Below are positions 16,899 to 25,118 of a stretch of 64,000 nt of DNA, piece after piece; position 1 is the first letter of the stretch, and each line of letters opens with the position of its first letter. Position numbers and translations under genes: made by a program. Location: NCBI RefSeq assembly GCF_000730605.1, contig NZ_BBIS01000030.1, positions 102,735 through 166,734 of the forward strand, given 5' to 3'. Origin of the DNA: Pseudomonas monteilii NBRC 103158 = DSM 14164 (GTDB lineage: Bacteria; Pseudomonadota; Gammaproteobacteria; Pseudomonadales; Pseudomonadaceae). The notes under the pieces are model-generated. The model was not told where the DNA came from. It worked only from the letters and a program-made list of their open reading frames with translations, and made no database searches.

Positions 16899-17825
16899 AT
16901 GCGTTCGCTGTGCAGTCCGAAAGATCACCTGCTAGACCTCAATGGTATTGAAATAGCGGTCCGCACCTGGGGCGCCGAAGACGGTATTCCCGTATTGGCC
17001 TTGCATGGCTGGCTGGACAACGCTGCCTCGTTCGAACGCCTGGCACCGATGCTGGACGGTTGTTTCGTGGTGGCCCCCGACCTGGTCGGCCATGGCCGCT
17101 CTGACCATCGCCGCCACGACAGTGGCTATTACCTGTGGGAGCACGCCGAAGACATGCTGGCGGTGACCGATAGTCTGGGGCTGGCGCAGTTCCATGTGCT
17201 GGCCCACGGCATGGGCACCGGGGTGGCATCGCTGCTGGCTGCCATGACCAGTGGCATTGCCAGCATGACCTTCCTCGACGGCATGGGGGCACCGTTCACG
17301 GTGGCCGAGGATGACCGCGTGCAGCACCTGGCGCGGGCCTACCGGCTCAAGCGTATGGTGCAGCGCAGCCAGCTACCGGGATTTGCCGAGCCAGACCCCG
17401 GCCGCTTCGACGACCTGGACACCGCCTTGACGCAACGCCGCGAACGCCTGGACACCGAGCTGTCGGAAGGTGCTGCACGGCTGCTGGCGCTGCGCGACCT
17501 GTTGCAACTGGGCGATGGCTATTGCTGGCGCCACGACCCGCGGCTGGTGCTGCCCGAACCCATGCCACTGACCGAGCGCGAAGCCTGCGAACTGCTCAAC
17601 CAGATCAGCTGCCCGTTGTACCTGCTGTTTGGTCGCCAGGGGGCATTCACCGGCGAAGCCTTTGCCCGGCGCGAGGCTGCCTTGCCTGGTCAGGCGAAGA
17701 TTTCGTGGCACCCGGGCGGGCACCACTTCCACCTGGATACCCCGGACCGGGCGCTGGTCGACCAACTGTTGCGTATCCTTACGCGGCATGAAGGGCGCGT
17801 GCTGCAACGGTTGGTGAACGAGTAG
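16899..17825 (+). CDS. Alpha/beta hydrolase-fold protein lacking the nucleophile serine
   Basis: A 308-residue alpha/beta hydrolase-fold protein. The oxyanion-side motif LALHGWLDNA (residues 33-42) and the PDLVGHGRSD strand are typical, and the distal GGHHFHLD can supply the catalytic histidine. At the nucleophile elbow, however, the sequence is LAHGMGTGVA, so the expected Ser of GHSMG is Gly (codon GGC near 17214). The protein therefore probably lacks classical hydrolase activity. It is transcribed away from the NEL gene. Confidence 0.88.
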   Translation: MRSLCSPKDHLLDLNGIEIAVRTWGAEDGIPVLALHGWLDNAASFERLAPMLDGCFVVAPDLVGHGRSDHRRHDSGYYLWEHAEDMLAVTDSLGLAQFHVLAHGMGTGVASLLAAMTSGIASMTFLDGMGAPFTVAEDDRVQHLARAYRLKRMVQRSQLPGFAEPDPGRFDDLDTALTQRRERLDTELSEGAARLLALRDLLQLGDGYCWRHDPRLVLPEPMPLTEREACELLNQISCPLYLLFGRQGAFTGEAFARREAALPGQAKISWHPGGHHFHLDTPDRALVDQLLRILTRHEGRVLQRLVNE

Positions 17826-17900
17826 CTGATTCTGGTCACGCCGGGCGAAGCTGGGCTATGGTGGCGAACGTATTCGCACACACGGCACAAGGAGCCCGGC

Positions 17901-18320
17901 ATGCGACCGTTCGCTATCAAGCACATAGACCATCTTGTTCTGCGGGTCAGCGACCTGCCGCGCAGTGTTGCCTTCTACACAGAGCTGCTGGGCTGCACTG
18001 TCAGCCGCGTACGCGACGACCTGGGCATGGTGCACTTGGCCACGGGCACGGCGATGATCGACCTGGTGACCCTGGACGGCCCGCTGGGCCAGCCAGGCGG
18101 GGCGGCACCGGGGGTGGGGGGGCGCAACCTGCACCATTTCTGCCTGCGTATCGAGCCGTTCGACGAGGCGGCATTGACGGCCTACCTGGAAGCCGCCGGG
18201 GTCAAGGTTGAACCTGCCGAGAGACGTTATGGTGCCGAGGGCGAGGGGCTGTCCCTGTATTGCTACGACCCGGATGGCAACCAGGTCGAGTTGAAGGGGC
18301 CGGTAGCAGAGGCGGTATGA
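17901..18320 (+). CDS. VOC (glyoxalase/bleomycin-resistance) family protein
   Basis: A 139-residue protein with paired beta-alpha-beta-beta-beta modules. IDHLVLRVSDLPRSVAFYTE opens it and the last strand is DPDGNQVELKG; His and Glu in these positions are usual metal ligands. Function is unspecified (lyase or dioxygenase-like). Its stop codon overlaps the ATG of the truncated hydrolase at 18317 by 4 nt, so the two were an operon. Confidence 0.88.
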   Translation: MRPFAIKHIDHLVLRVSDLPRSVAFYTELLGCTVSRVRDDLGMVHLATGTAMIDLVTLDGPLGQPGGAAPGVGGRNLHHFCLRIEPFDEAALTAYLEAAGVKVEPAERRYGAEGEGLSLYCYDPDGNQVELKGPVAEAV

Positions 18321-18559
18321 GCGAGCTGCACAGCCGTGAGCATTGGATCGACACCGCGCAAGGCAAGCTGTTCGCCCAGGCGTGGGTACCCCTGCAGGTG
18401 CAGGGGGCGCCCATTGTCCTGCTGGATGATTCGCTGGGTTGTGTGGCGGGTGGGCCGGCGGCGATGCAGTTGCTGCAAGGGTGCGGGCATGTACCGCATC
18501 GGGAACAGGCTGAGGTGGCGCTGGCAGCGGTCGTGCAGGTTCTGTGTAAACGCCGCTAA
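18317..18559 (+). pseudogene. Alpha/beta hydrolase gene with large internal deletion
   Basis: An 80-codon frame. The first part, REHWIDTAQGKLFAQAWVPL then APIVLLDDSLGC, is the N-terminal strand of an alpha/beta hydrolase. The last part, CGHVPHREQAEVALAAVVQV, is the C-terminal catalytic-His region of the same kind of enzyme. The whole middle, including the nucleophile elbow, is missing and the parts are joined in frame near 18440-18480. This looks like a deletion remnant, not a functional enzyme. Confidence 0.75.
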
Positions 18560-18634
18560 GCATGCGCCGTTCTTTCAAGCGCCCACCTGGCCTCAGGCCC
18601 AACACTGGCGGCTCCTGACTAACTGGAGTCGCCC

Positions 18635-18799
18635 ATGCGCGCCCTGTATGCCCCACTGTTCTTCTTCGGTTTCATTGCCGCCGCACTGTCATTGGCAGCC
18701 CAACCGTTGTGGCTATTGCCCCTGCTGGCCAATGCCGTGCTGCAGAGCTGCTCGCCCACACGCACCTCGACATCGGCGCCGAGGCCGACAAGCACCTGA
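18635..18799 (+). pseudogene. N-terminal fragment of an integral membrane protein
   Basis: A 54-codon frame starting MRALYAPLFFFGFIAAALSL with a GGAG ribosome site (18624-18627). One and a half membrane helices are present, then the frame enters unrelated sequence (QSCSPTRTSTSAPRP) that is the complement of an AraC-type gene. The N terminus resembles sterol-desaturase/fatty-acid-hydroxylase-type membrane proteins, but that naming is tentative. Truncated by a deletion ending near 18745. Confidence 0.5.
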
Positions 18800-18909
18800 T
18801 GCGCGTAGTGCACGTGACGGTCGGTCCTGCCGAGTGTAGACAGCAGCAGGCAGTGATCGTCCGCCAACCAGATATCGCCTAGCCAGCCCGGTGTAGCCGT
18901 GTCGTTCAT
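18746..18909 (-). pseudogene. N-terminal fragment of an AraC-type regulator gene
   Basis: From ATG (complement of 18907-18909) the frame reads MNDTATPGWLGDIWLADDHC and continues through VHYAHQVLVGLGADVEVRVG, which looks like the cupin-like sensor start of AraC-family regulators. Near 18746 it becomes the complement of the membrane-protein fragment, and the DNA-binding domain is absent. The deletion therefore removed the C-terminal parts of two convergent genes. Confidence 0.5.
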
Positions 18910-19102
18910 GCTGCCCTCTGGAGTGCGGTCAGCCGGGTGGATATCCAGGCAAACCCGATTATGCTTCAGTTACCTTGCTGCGATCCGAGGCGGCTCGCCT
19001 CGTCGTGCTTCGCGCAACCAAAGCAAGCCCCAAGGCCTGGGTGCGACGGTGAAGTGGTTGTGAGGTGCTCCGGCCTGCATGATGACATGACGGAGGCAAC
19101 CC

Positions 19103-20782
19103 ATGGCGGTTCTCGACAGCGCATCCACGGGCAGTAGCGCGCCCCAACGCGGTATCACCCGGGAGGAGCGCAAGGTCATCTTCGCCTCTTCCCTGGGCAC
19201 GGTGTTCGAATGGTACGACTTCTACCTGTACGGTTCCCTGGCGGCGATCATCGCCAAGCACTTCTTTGCCGGGGTCAATGAAACCACCTCGTTCATCTTC
19301 GCCTTACTCGCCTTTGCCGCCGGGTTCGCCGTGCGGCCATTCGGTGCCATCGTATTCGGCCGCCTGGGCGACATGATCGGGCGTAAGTACACTTTCCTCA
19401 TTACCATCGTGATCATGGGCCTGTCCACCGCCATCGTCGGCTTGCTACCTGGCTACGCCTCGATCGGTGTGGCCGCGCCGATCATCCTGATCACCCTGCG
19501 CCTGCTGCAGGGCCTGGCACTGGGGGGCGAGTACGGCGGCGCGGCCACCTACGTGGCCGAACATGCACCGAAGGGGCGGCGCGGATTTTTCACCGCCTGG
19601 ATCCAGACCACAGCCACCTTGGGGCTGTTTCTGTCGCTGTTAGTGATCATGGCGTGCCGCACGGCCATGGGGAACGAGGCGTTCGAGGCCTGGGGCTGGC
19701 GGGTGCCGTTCCTGCTGTCGATCCTGCTGCTGGCGATTTCGGTGTACATCCGCATGCAGCTCAACGAGTCACCGGTGTTCATGAAGATGAAGGCCGAAGG
19801 CAAAGCCTCCAAAGCACCCCTGACGGAGTCGTTCGCCCGTTGGGACAACCTGAAGGTGGTGATCATGGCGTTGCTGGGCGGCACTGCTGGTCAGGCCGTG
19901 GTGTGGTACACCGGGCAATTCTATGCGCTGTTCTTCCTGTTGCAGATGCTCAAGATCGAGCCACAGACGGCCAACCTGCTGATTGCCGGCTCGCTGCTGA
20001 TCGGCACGCCGTTCTTCATCTTTTTCGGTAGCTTGTCTGACCGCATTGGCCGCAAGAAGATCATCATGGCCGGCTGCATTATCGCTGCGCTGACTTATTT
20101 CCCGATTTTCAAGGCGCTGACCGAGTACGGTAACCCGGACGTGTTCGTTGCCCAGGAGCAGAACCCGGTGGTGGTGGTGGCTGACCCTGGCCAGTGCGCG
20201 TTCCAGTTCGACCCGGTGGGCAAGGCCAGATTCACCAGTTCCTGCGACATCGCCAAGAGCCTGCTGGCCAAGCGCGCCATTCCCTATACCAACGAAGCGG
20301 CCGAGCCTGGCAGCGTGGCGCAGATCCGTATTGGTGAGCGGGTATTGCCGAGCTTTGAAGGCAGTAGCATGGCCGCAGCGGACTTCAAGGTGCAGAGCGA
20401 GGCGTTTACTGCAACCGTGAGTGGTGCATTGAAAGAGGCGGGCTACCCGGAAAAGGCTGACCCGGCGAAGATCCACTACCCGATGGTGCTGTTGCTACTG
20501 ACCCTCCTGGTGATCTACGTGACCATGGTCTACGGCCCGATTGCCGCCTGGCTGGTGGAACTGTTCCCAGCGCGTATTCGCTACACCTCGATGTCGCTGC
20601 CTTACCACATCGGCAACGGCTGGTTCGGCGGCTTCCTGCCGACGGTTGCGTTTGCCATGGTGGCGGCGACCGGGGATATCTATTACGGCTTGTGGTACCC
20701 AATCGTGATCGCCGTGATGACGGCGGTACTGGGGATCTTCTTCATGCCGGAGACCAAGGACCGGGATATCAGTCATACCTGA
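19103..20782 (+). CDS. MHS-family MFS transporter (proline/betaine/dicarboxylate type)
   Basis: A 559-residue 12-TM permease of the metabolite:H+ symporter family. The FEWYDFYLYG signature is in TM1, GRLGDMIGRKYT between TM2 and TM3, LALGGEYGGAA in TM4, and SDRIGRKK in the central loop. It is longer than the roughly 430-440 residues usual for MHS permeases because of a hydrophilic insertion of about 110 residues (about 350-460) between TM8 and TM9. Substrate not assignable. The next feature downstream is a long palindrome that may end transcription. Confidence 0.88.
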   Translation: MAVLDSASTGSSAPQRGITREERKVIFASSLGTVFEWYDFYLYGSLAAIIAKHFFAGVNETTSFIFALLAFAAGFAVRPFGAIVFGRLGDMIGRKYTFLITIVIMGLSTAIVGLLPGYASIGVAAPIILITLRLLQGLALGGEYGGAATYVAEHAPKGRRGFFTAWIQTTATLGLFLSLLVIMACRTAMGNEAFEAWGWRVPFLLSILLLAISVYIRMQLNESPVFMKMKAEGKASKAPLTESFARWDNLKVVIMALLGGTAGQAVVWYTGQFYALFFLLQMLKIEPQTANLLIAGSLLIGTPFFIFFGSLSDRIGRKKIIMAGCIIAALTYFPIFKALTEYGNPDVFVAQEQNPVVVVADPGQCAFQFDPVGKARFTSSCDIAKSLLAKRAIPYTNEAAEPGSVAQIRIGERVLPSFEGSSMAAADFKVQSEAFTATVSGALKEAGYPEKADPAKIHYPMVLLLLTLLVIYVTMVYGPIAAWLVELFPARIRYTSMSLPYHIGNGWFGGFLPTVAFAMVAATGDIYYGLWYPIVIAVMTAVLGIFFMPETKDRDISHT

Positions 20783-20790
20783 CGAATGAG

Positions 20791-20846
20791 GTTGCCTGTA
20801 CGGGCCTCTTCGCGGGTTTACCCGCGAAGAGGCCCGTACAGGCAAC
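20791..20846. repeat. Perfect 26-bp inverted repeat (REP-type), likely bidirectional terminator
   Basis: The arms at 20791-20816 and 20821-20846 are exact inverted complements with a TTTA loop. The core CCTCTTCGCGGG / CCCGCGAAGAGG is shared with the elements at 38296, 45584 and 51673. It sits between convergent genes, directly after the MHS transporter stop and 4 nt before the next gene's stop. Confidence 0.85.
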
Positions 20847-20849
20847 CGG

Positions 20850-21419
20850 TCAGTCGAAGTACCCTCGCAGCCCAAAGGCATACCCGGTGTCCACTTCAAC
20901 AGTCTGACCCCGACTCCAGCGCTTCTTCAAAACAAACTCGAACGCCGGCTCGTACAAACCGTCCCGTACCAGTGCCCCCGCCAGCACCTCAACGTCATAC
21001 CAGCCATTGTCCAGCTCGATGATCGGCCGCCCAGGCACCTGGTAGCGAGCCATCAGGTCGCCCAAGGTCTTGGGCGTGAAATGCTGCAAGATGCGCCAGG
21101 TGTACAGCATCAGCGCACCGTGCTCGACCCGCAGCACGTAGCCATTGCGCCGGTGCTTCAGGCGGCTGCCGGGTTCGCGCAGGGCCGGAGTGTAGCCATC
21201 GAGGGTGAAGAGGATGCGATAAGGCAGGTTGTCGACCCCGGCTAGCGGCAGCACGATGCCTTCGCGTACGGCCTGGTCGCCACTGTCGTCATGGGTGAAT
21301 GCATAAGCAAGGTCGTCGGGCAGCTCATGTTCCTGTTTGAAGCGTTCGAGCAGCTGGATATCGCCAAGCAGAAAGTAATCGACCAGGTCGTTGAGCACTT
21401 CGCTGAATTCGTGGCGCAT
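20850..21419 (-). CDS. Conserved hypothetical protein
   Basis: A 189-residue soluble protein (MRHEFSEVLNDLVDYFLLGD...) rich in acidic and aromatic residues, without a signal peptide or membrane segments. I do not recognise the family beyond its looking like a conserved Pseudomonas protein. The stop is 4 nt from the palindrome at 20791-20846. It is followed upstream on the same strand by a VOC gene. Confidence 0.7.
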   Translation of the reverse strand: MRHEFSEVLNDLVDYFLLGDIQLLERFKQEHELPDDLAYAFTHDDSGDQAVREGIVLPLAGVDNLPYRILFTLDGYTPALREPGSRLKHRRNGYVLRVEHGALMLYTWRILQHFTPKTLGDLMARYQVPGRPIIELDNGWYDVEVLAGALVRDGLYEPAFEFVLKKRWSRGQTVEVDTGYAFGLRGYFD

Positions 21420-21454
21420 CTGTTTTCCTTGTTGTTGCGCGTGAGGGTGGATTG

Positions 21455-21841
21455 TCAGTGCTTCTGGGCAATCTGGATCAGGTTGCCACAGGTGTCATCG
21501 AACACCGCCACTGTGACGGGGCCCATGGCGGTGGGGGGCTGAGTAAATTGCACGCCCGCCGCGCACAGCCGGGTGTATTCGGCCTGGATATCGCGCACGC
21601 CGAACGAAGTGGCGGGAATGCCGTCTTGCTTGAGCGCGGCCTTGTACACCTTGGACGCCGGGTGCGCGTCAGGCTCCAGCAACAGCTCGACGCCATTGGG
21701 GTCGTTGGGTGAAGTGAGGGTCAGCCAGCGGTGCCGGCCCATGGGGATGTCATGCTTGGGCTCGAAACCGAGTACATAGTGATAGAAGGCCAGGGCCTTG
21801 GCCTGGTCGTCGACGAGAATGCTGGTAACCACGATCTTCAT
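21455..21841 (-). CDS. VOC family (glyoxalase-like) protein
   Basis: A 128-residue protein with a single paired VOC fold. MKIVVTSILVDDQAKALAFY opens it, with GVELLLEPD and the last strand VTVAVFDDTCGNLIQIAQ. Similar to PhnB/glyoxalase-like Pseudomonas proteins. Substrate unknown. It probably shares a transcript with the hypothetical gene 36 bp downstream. Confidence 0.87.
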   Translation of the reverse strand: MKIVVTSILVDDQAKALAFYHYVLGFEPKHDIPMGRHRWLTLTSPNDPNGVELLLEPDAHPASKVYKAALKQDGIPATSFGVRDIQAEYTRLCAAGVQFTQPPTAMGPVTVAVFDDTCGNLIQIAQKH

Positions 21842-21987
21842 TGGCGCACTCCGTATCGCTGAGGCCGTTGGGTATCAGTAAAGACGTTCAGAGATTATTG
21901 GCCAGTGGCCGGGTTTCCAGATGGGGTACCGGGTGAGCGGACGATAGAGTCTATCTGGCAAGTTCACCCAACCCAGGAGTAACGTAC

Positions 21988-22173
21988 ATGCAAGATGAAC
22001 CGAAGGCCGAATTGCCAGGTAACGCTGAACAACAGACGCTGGAACATGTGGAGTCTGAAGTGAAACTCTCCAGGCGCAAGCGTGGCGTGGTCCCTATCGT
22101 GGGGATGCCATGTGCCCCAGGGTACAAACAGGTCGGGGATGAGTGCGTGATGGCGAATGTAGACTTCGAGTGA
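21988..22173 (+). CDS. Small hypothetical protein
   Basis: A 61-residue protein starting MQDEPKAELPGNAEQQTLEH and ending CAPGYKQVGDECVMANVDFE, with a basic middle (KLSRRKRG) and two cysteines in a CAPGYKQVGDEC motif. A CCAGGAG ribosome site lies upstream and a hairpin immediately downstream, so it is likely real. No known function recognised. Confidence 0.6.
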   Translation: MQDEPKAELPGNAEQQTLEHVESEVKLSRRKRGVVPIVGMPCAPGYKQVGDECVMANVDFE

Positions 22174-22177
22174 TCCG

Positions 22178-22201
22178 GTGGGGGCTTCAGGTGGCCCCCA
22201 C
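22178..22201 (+). terminator. Hairpin after the small gene
   Basis: GTGGGGGC at 22178-22185 pairs perfectly with GCCCCCAC at 22194-22201 across an 8-nt loop, 4 nt after the stop codon. It is followed by A7 rather than a T tract, so intrinsic termination is uncertain. Confidence 0.5.
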
Positions 22202-22321
22202 AAAAAAACCTGCTCAAGCCATAGGTAAATCCTTTATCACCCAGCCCCCATCCGCCAGCGGCCAGGGTTAAAGTGTCAGCCATGATCCCTGCGTGCCCAT
22301 ACGGGCGCCAAAGAGGTACCC

Positions 22322-23227
22322 GTGGCTGCCTATACCTTGCGACAACTGAAGTATTTCGTCACCACCGTGGAGGCCGGCAGCGTTGCCGAGGCTTCGCGCC
22401 AGCTGTACATCGCCCAGCCGTCCATCTCCACGGCCATCAAAAGCTTGGAGGAAAGTTTCGGTGTGCAGCTGTTCATCCGTCACCATGCCCAGGGTGTGTC
22501 GCTGACGCCCAGTGGCAAGCGCTTCTATGCCAAGACCAAGTCGCTGCTGCAGATGGCCCATGAGTTCGAGCAGAACGCCTTGGCCGACAACGATACCGTG
22601 GCCGGGCAGATCGACATCGGCTGTTTCGAAACCGTGGCGCCGTTGTACCTGCCGCGGCTGATTGCCGGTTTTCGTCAGCGTTATCCGGGCGTGGACATTC
22701 GCCTGCGTGACGGCGAGCAGCAGGACCTGATCCAGGGCCTGACGGCCGGCACCTTCGACCTGGCATTTCTCTACGATCACGACCTGGACGGCACCATCGA
22801 AGCCGAGCCGCTGATGCCGCCGCAAAAGCCCTATGTGCTGCTGCCGGAAAACCACCGTTTTGCCGGCCAGGCCCAGGTCTCGCTACGCGACCTGTGCCCG
22901 GAACCGATGATCCTGCTTGACGTGGCCCCCAGCCGCACCTACTTCGTCAGCCTGTTCAACGAACTGGGGCTGACACCGAACATCGTTTTCAGCTCGCCGT
23001 CGATCGAGATGGTGCGTGGCATGGTCGGGCAGGGCTTTGGCTTTTCGCTGCTGGTGACACGGCCGCATTCGGAATACACCTACGACGGCCAGCGCCTGGC
23101 CATGCTGGACATCGCCGAACCGGTGGCACTGTCGGGGCTGGCGGCAGCGTGGTTGAAGCGGGTGCAGTTGACCAAACCTGCACAGTTGTTCGTGGAGTTC
23201 TGTCGGGAGGAGCTGGCGAAGTTCTGA
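22322..23227 (+). CDS. LysR-family transcriptional regulator
   Basis: A 301-residue LTTR. The winged helix-turn-helix occupies residues 1-65 (AEASRQLYIAQPSISTAIKS) and the periplasmic-binding-like effector domain about 90-295. A GTG start at 22322 is read with AAGAGG upstream. The target is unknown: the next gene is convergent and nothing obvious lies divergently. Confidence 0.9.
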   Translation: MAAYTLRQLKYFVTTVEAGSVAEASRQLYIAQPSISTAIKSLEESFGVQLFIRHHAQGVSLTPSGKRFYAKTKSLLQMAHEFEQNALADNDTVAGQIDIGCFETVAPLYLPRLIAGFRQRYPGVDIRLRDGEQQDLIQGLTAGTFDLAFLYDHDLDGTIEAEPLMPPQKPYVLLPENHRFAGQAQVSLRDLCPEPMILLDVAPSRTYFVSLFNELGLTPNIVFSSPSIEMVRGMVGQGFGFSLLVTRPHSEYTYDGQRLAMLDIAEPVALSGLAAAWLKRVQLTKPAQLFVEFCREELAKF

Positions 23228-23231
23228 GGCC

Positions 23232-23269
23232 GGCACGCCATGCCGCCGGATTCATCGGCACGGCGTGCC
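23232..23269. terminator. Bidirectional terminator-like hairpin
   Basis: GGCACGCCATGCCG at 23232-23245 pairs with CGGCACGGCGTGCC at 23256-23269 with a single mismatch and a 10-nt loop, in the 49-bp gap between convergent genes. Confidence 0.6.
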
Positions 23270-23276
23270 AGGGTGG

Positions 23277-23750
23277 TCAAGGATTGACCTGATAGCCGCG
23301 GCCTTGCAGGCAGCCGCTGTAGGCACTGGCATGGGCCTGGGTTTTTGCTTCGTCCTGACCGCGCCTGTCCTGACGCCGATCCTGACGCTGACGCATGCCA
23401 CCGACTGCGGCACCGGCGGCAGCCACTTCGCCAGCGCGGTTTTGCCGGTATTGCTGCTTGGCATCGTCACTAGCCCGGTCATACAGCTCTTCATGCTGGT
23501 TGCCGCGCACTTGCGCGCCCACTGCGCCGGCTGCGGCCCCCGCCGCCGCGCCACGAACCCGGCCGCCGACATGGGTTTCGCTGGATGTCGCGGTGCTGTT
23601 CGCGGCATTGGTAGCGACGGTATTGCAATCGTTGATATCCAGTTGCATCTGCTGGCTGCTCTGGCCCTTTAGCGGCACTACCGACTGCGCCTGGGCGACC
23701 GATGCCGCACACAGCAGCACCAGCAGGTAACTCCACGTGAACGTACGCAT
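23277..23750 (-). CDS. Exported glycine-zipper protein
   Basis: A 157-residue protein with a signal peptide (YLLVLLCAASVAQA). It has two alanine/glycine-rich zipper helices, RGAAAGAAAGAVGAQVRG and AGEVAAAGAAVGGM, and a charged RQRQDRRQDRRGQDE stretch. Glycine zippers of this kind occur in outer-membrane-associated lipoprotein-like proteins. No lipobox is seen. Function unknown. Confidence 0.8.
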   Translation of the reverse strand: MRTFTWSYLLVLLCAASVAQAQSVVPLKGQSSQQMQLDINDCNTVATNAANSTATSSETHVGGRVRGAAAGAAAGAVGAQVRGNQHEELYDRASDDAKQQYRQNRAGEVAAAGAAVGGMRQRQDRRQDRRGQDEAKTQAHASAYSGCLQGRGYQVNP

Positions 23751-23895
23751 GGCACACCTCCACCGGGCGAAAGGCCCGTTTCACAGGATAGTCTGTCATC
23801 GACTAAAGATGGCGGTTTCGTCTGCATGGTCTACACCGGATATCAGAGTTCGCCATTGCACATGACTCTCAAGCCGGGCTACCTGTGGAGTCGCC

Positions 23896-24492
23896 ATGAC
23901 CCAGTCCCACGATTTGATCATTTGCGAGTACTGCGACACGGTGTACCACCGTGCAGCGCTGCAAAAGAATCAGCGGGCCCTGTGTCAGCGCTGTGGCGGC
24001 GTGCTGTACCGGCACACCTCGCTGACTGTGCAACAGCGGCTGGCCCTGAGTGTGACCGGTGGCATCCTGCTGGTGTTCGCCAATGCCTACCCGGTGATGA
24101 CCATCGGCATGCAGGGGCTTACCCATTCGGCGACGTTGTGGGACTCGGTGCAGATCCTCAGCCACGGCAGTATTACCTTCATCGCCCTGGTCATGGCGCT
24201 GTCGATCATCGTTGCGCCGGTGCTGCAGATTGCCGTGTTGTGCTGGGTGTTGAGCTTTGCCCTGGCCGGTCAGCGTGCCCCCGGCTTTGCCCTGTGCATG
24301 CGCGGGCTAGAGAGCCTGCGGCCCTGGAGCATGCTGGAGGTGTGCCTGCTGGGGGCGATGGTGGCGGTGATCAAGCTGGCGGGGTTGCTCGATGTAATCC
24401 CGGGCATCGGTTTGCTGGCCCTGGCCGCGCTGAGCATGCTGATCATTCATATCGCCGGCAAGGACATCCGCGATTTGTGGGAGCAGGTATGA
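23896..24492 (+). CDS. pqiA: PqiA-type membrane protein, first half
   Basis: A 198-residue integral membrane protein of the paraquat-inducible protein A family. Zinc-ribbon-like CEYC and CQRC motifs precede about four TM helices. In E. coli PqiA is one protein with two such modules; here two adjacent genes supply one module each. It overlaps the next gene by 4 nt (ATGA). With PqiB and PqiC it should form an inner-to-outer membrane lipid conduit. Confidence 0.9.
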   Translation: MTQSHDLIICEYCDTVYHRAALQKNQRALCQRCGGVLYRHTSLTVQQRLALSVTGGILLVFANAYPVMTIGMQGLTHSATLWDSVQILSHGSITFIALVMALSIIVAPVLQIAVLCWVLSFALAGQRAPGFALCMRGLESLRPWSMLEVCLLGAMVAVIKLAGLLDVIPGIGLLALAALSMLIIHIAGKDIRDLWEQV

Positions 24493-25118
24493 CTGCCCCG
24501 GCCAGCGCTGACGACCTCGGCCTGTGTCTGTGCCATGGCTGCGGCCAGGCGTGTGACCTGAGCAGTGGCGCGCATACGTGCAACCGCTGTGGTGCTGCCA
24601 TCCATCGGCGCAAGGCCAATGCCATCAGCCGCGGCTGGGCGTTTCTGCTGGCCGCGCTGGTGTTTTACATCCCGGCGAACCTGCTGCCTGTGATGCACAC
24701 CGAAATGCTCGGCAGTGGCAGTGAAAGCACCATTGGCGGTGGGGTGCTGGAGTTCTGGGAGGCGGGGGCCTGGGACATCGCACTGATCATCTTCATTGCC
24801 AGCGTGGGTGTGCCTGCCATCAAGTTCTTTTCCCTCGGTCTGCTGCTGTATACCGCCCAGCGTGGTTCCACCTGGGCTTGCCGGCAACGTTCGCAGCTGT
24901 ATCGCTTCGTCGAGCTGATCGGCTACTGGTCGATGCTCGATGTCATGGTGGTGGCGCTGGTGGCGGCACTGGTGCAGTTGCGCGGACTGGGCACCATCGA
25001 GCCACGGGTGGGCATCCTGTTCTTCGGCATGGTGGTGGTGCTGACCATGTTTTCTGCGATGAGCTTCGATCCACGCCTGATCTGGGATAGCCATGCCAAC
25101 GAGGGGAGGCCGCACTGA
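24489..25118 (+). CDS. pqiA: PqiA-type membrane protein, second half
   Basis: A 209-residue second PqiA module. Two CxxC pairs (CHGC and CNRC) precede four TM helices (FLLAALVFYIPANLLPVMHT, IALIIFIASVGVPAIKFFSL). The ATG at 24489 lies inside the first gene's stop. The last base of its TGA is the first base of the pqiB ATG, so the operon is translationally coupled. Confidence 0.9.
   Translation: MTAPASADDLGLCLCHGCGQACDLSSGAHTCNRCGAAIHRRKANAISRGWAFLLAALVFYIPANLLPVMHTEMLGSGSESTIGGGVLEFWEAGAWDIALIIFIASVGVPAIKFFSLGLLLYTAQRGSTWACRQRSQLYRFVELIGYWSMLDVMVVALVAALVQLRGLGTIEPRVGILFFGMVVVLTMFSAMSFDPRLIWDSHANEGRPH

Noticed and set aside
22178..22208. Rho-independent terminator with a U tract after the small gene
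   Set aside because: The hairpin is good but the adjacent homopolymer is A7 on the same strand, which does not give the required U tract for forward transcription.
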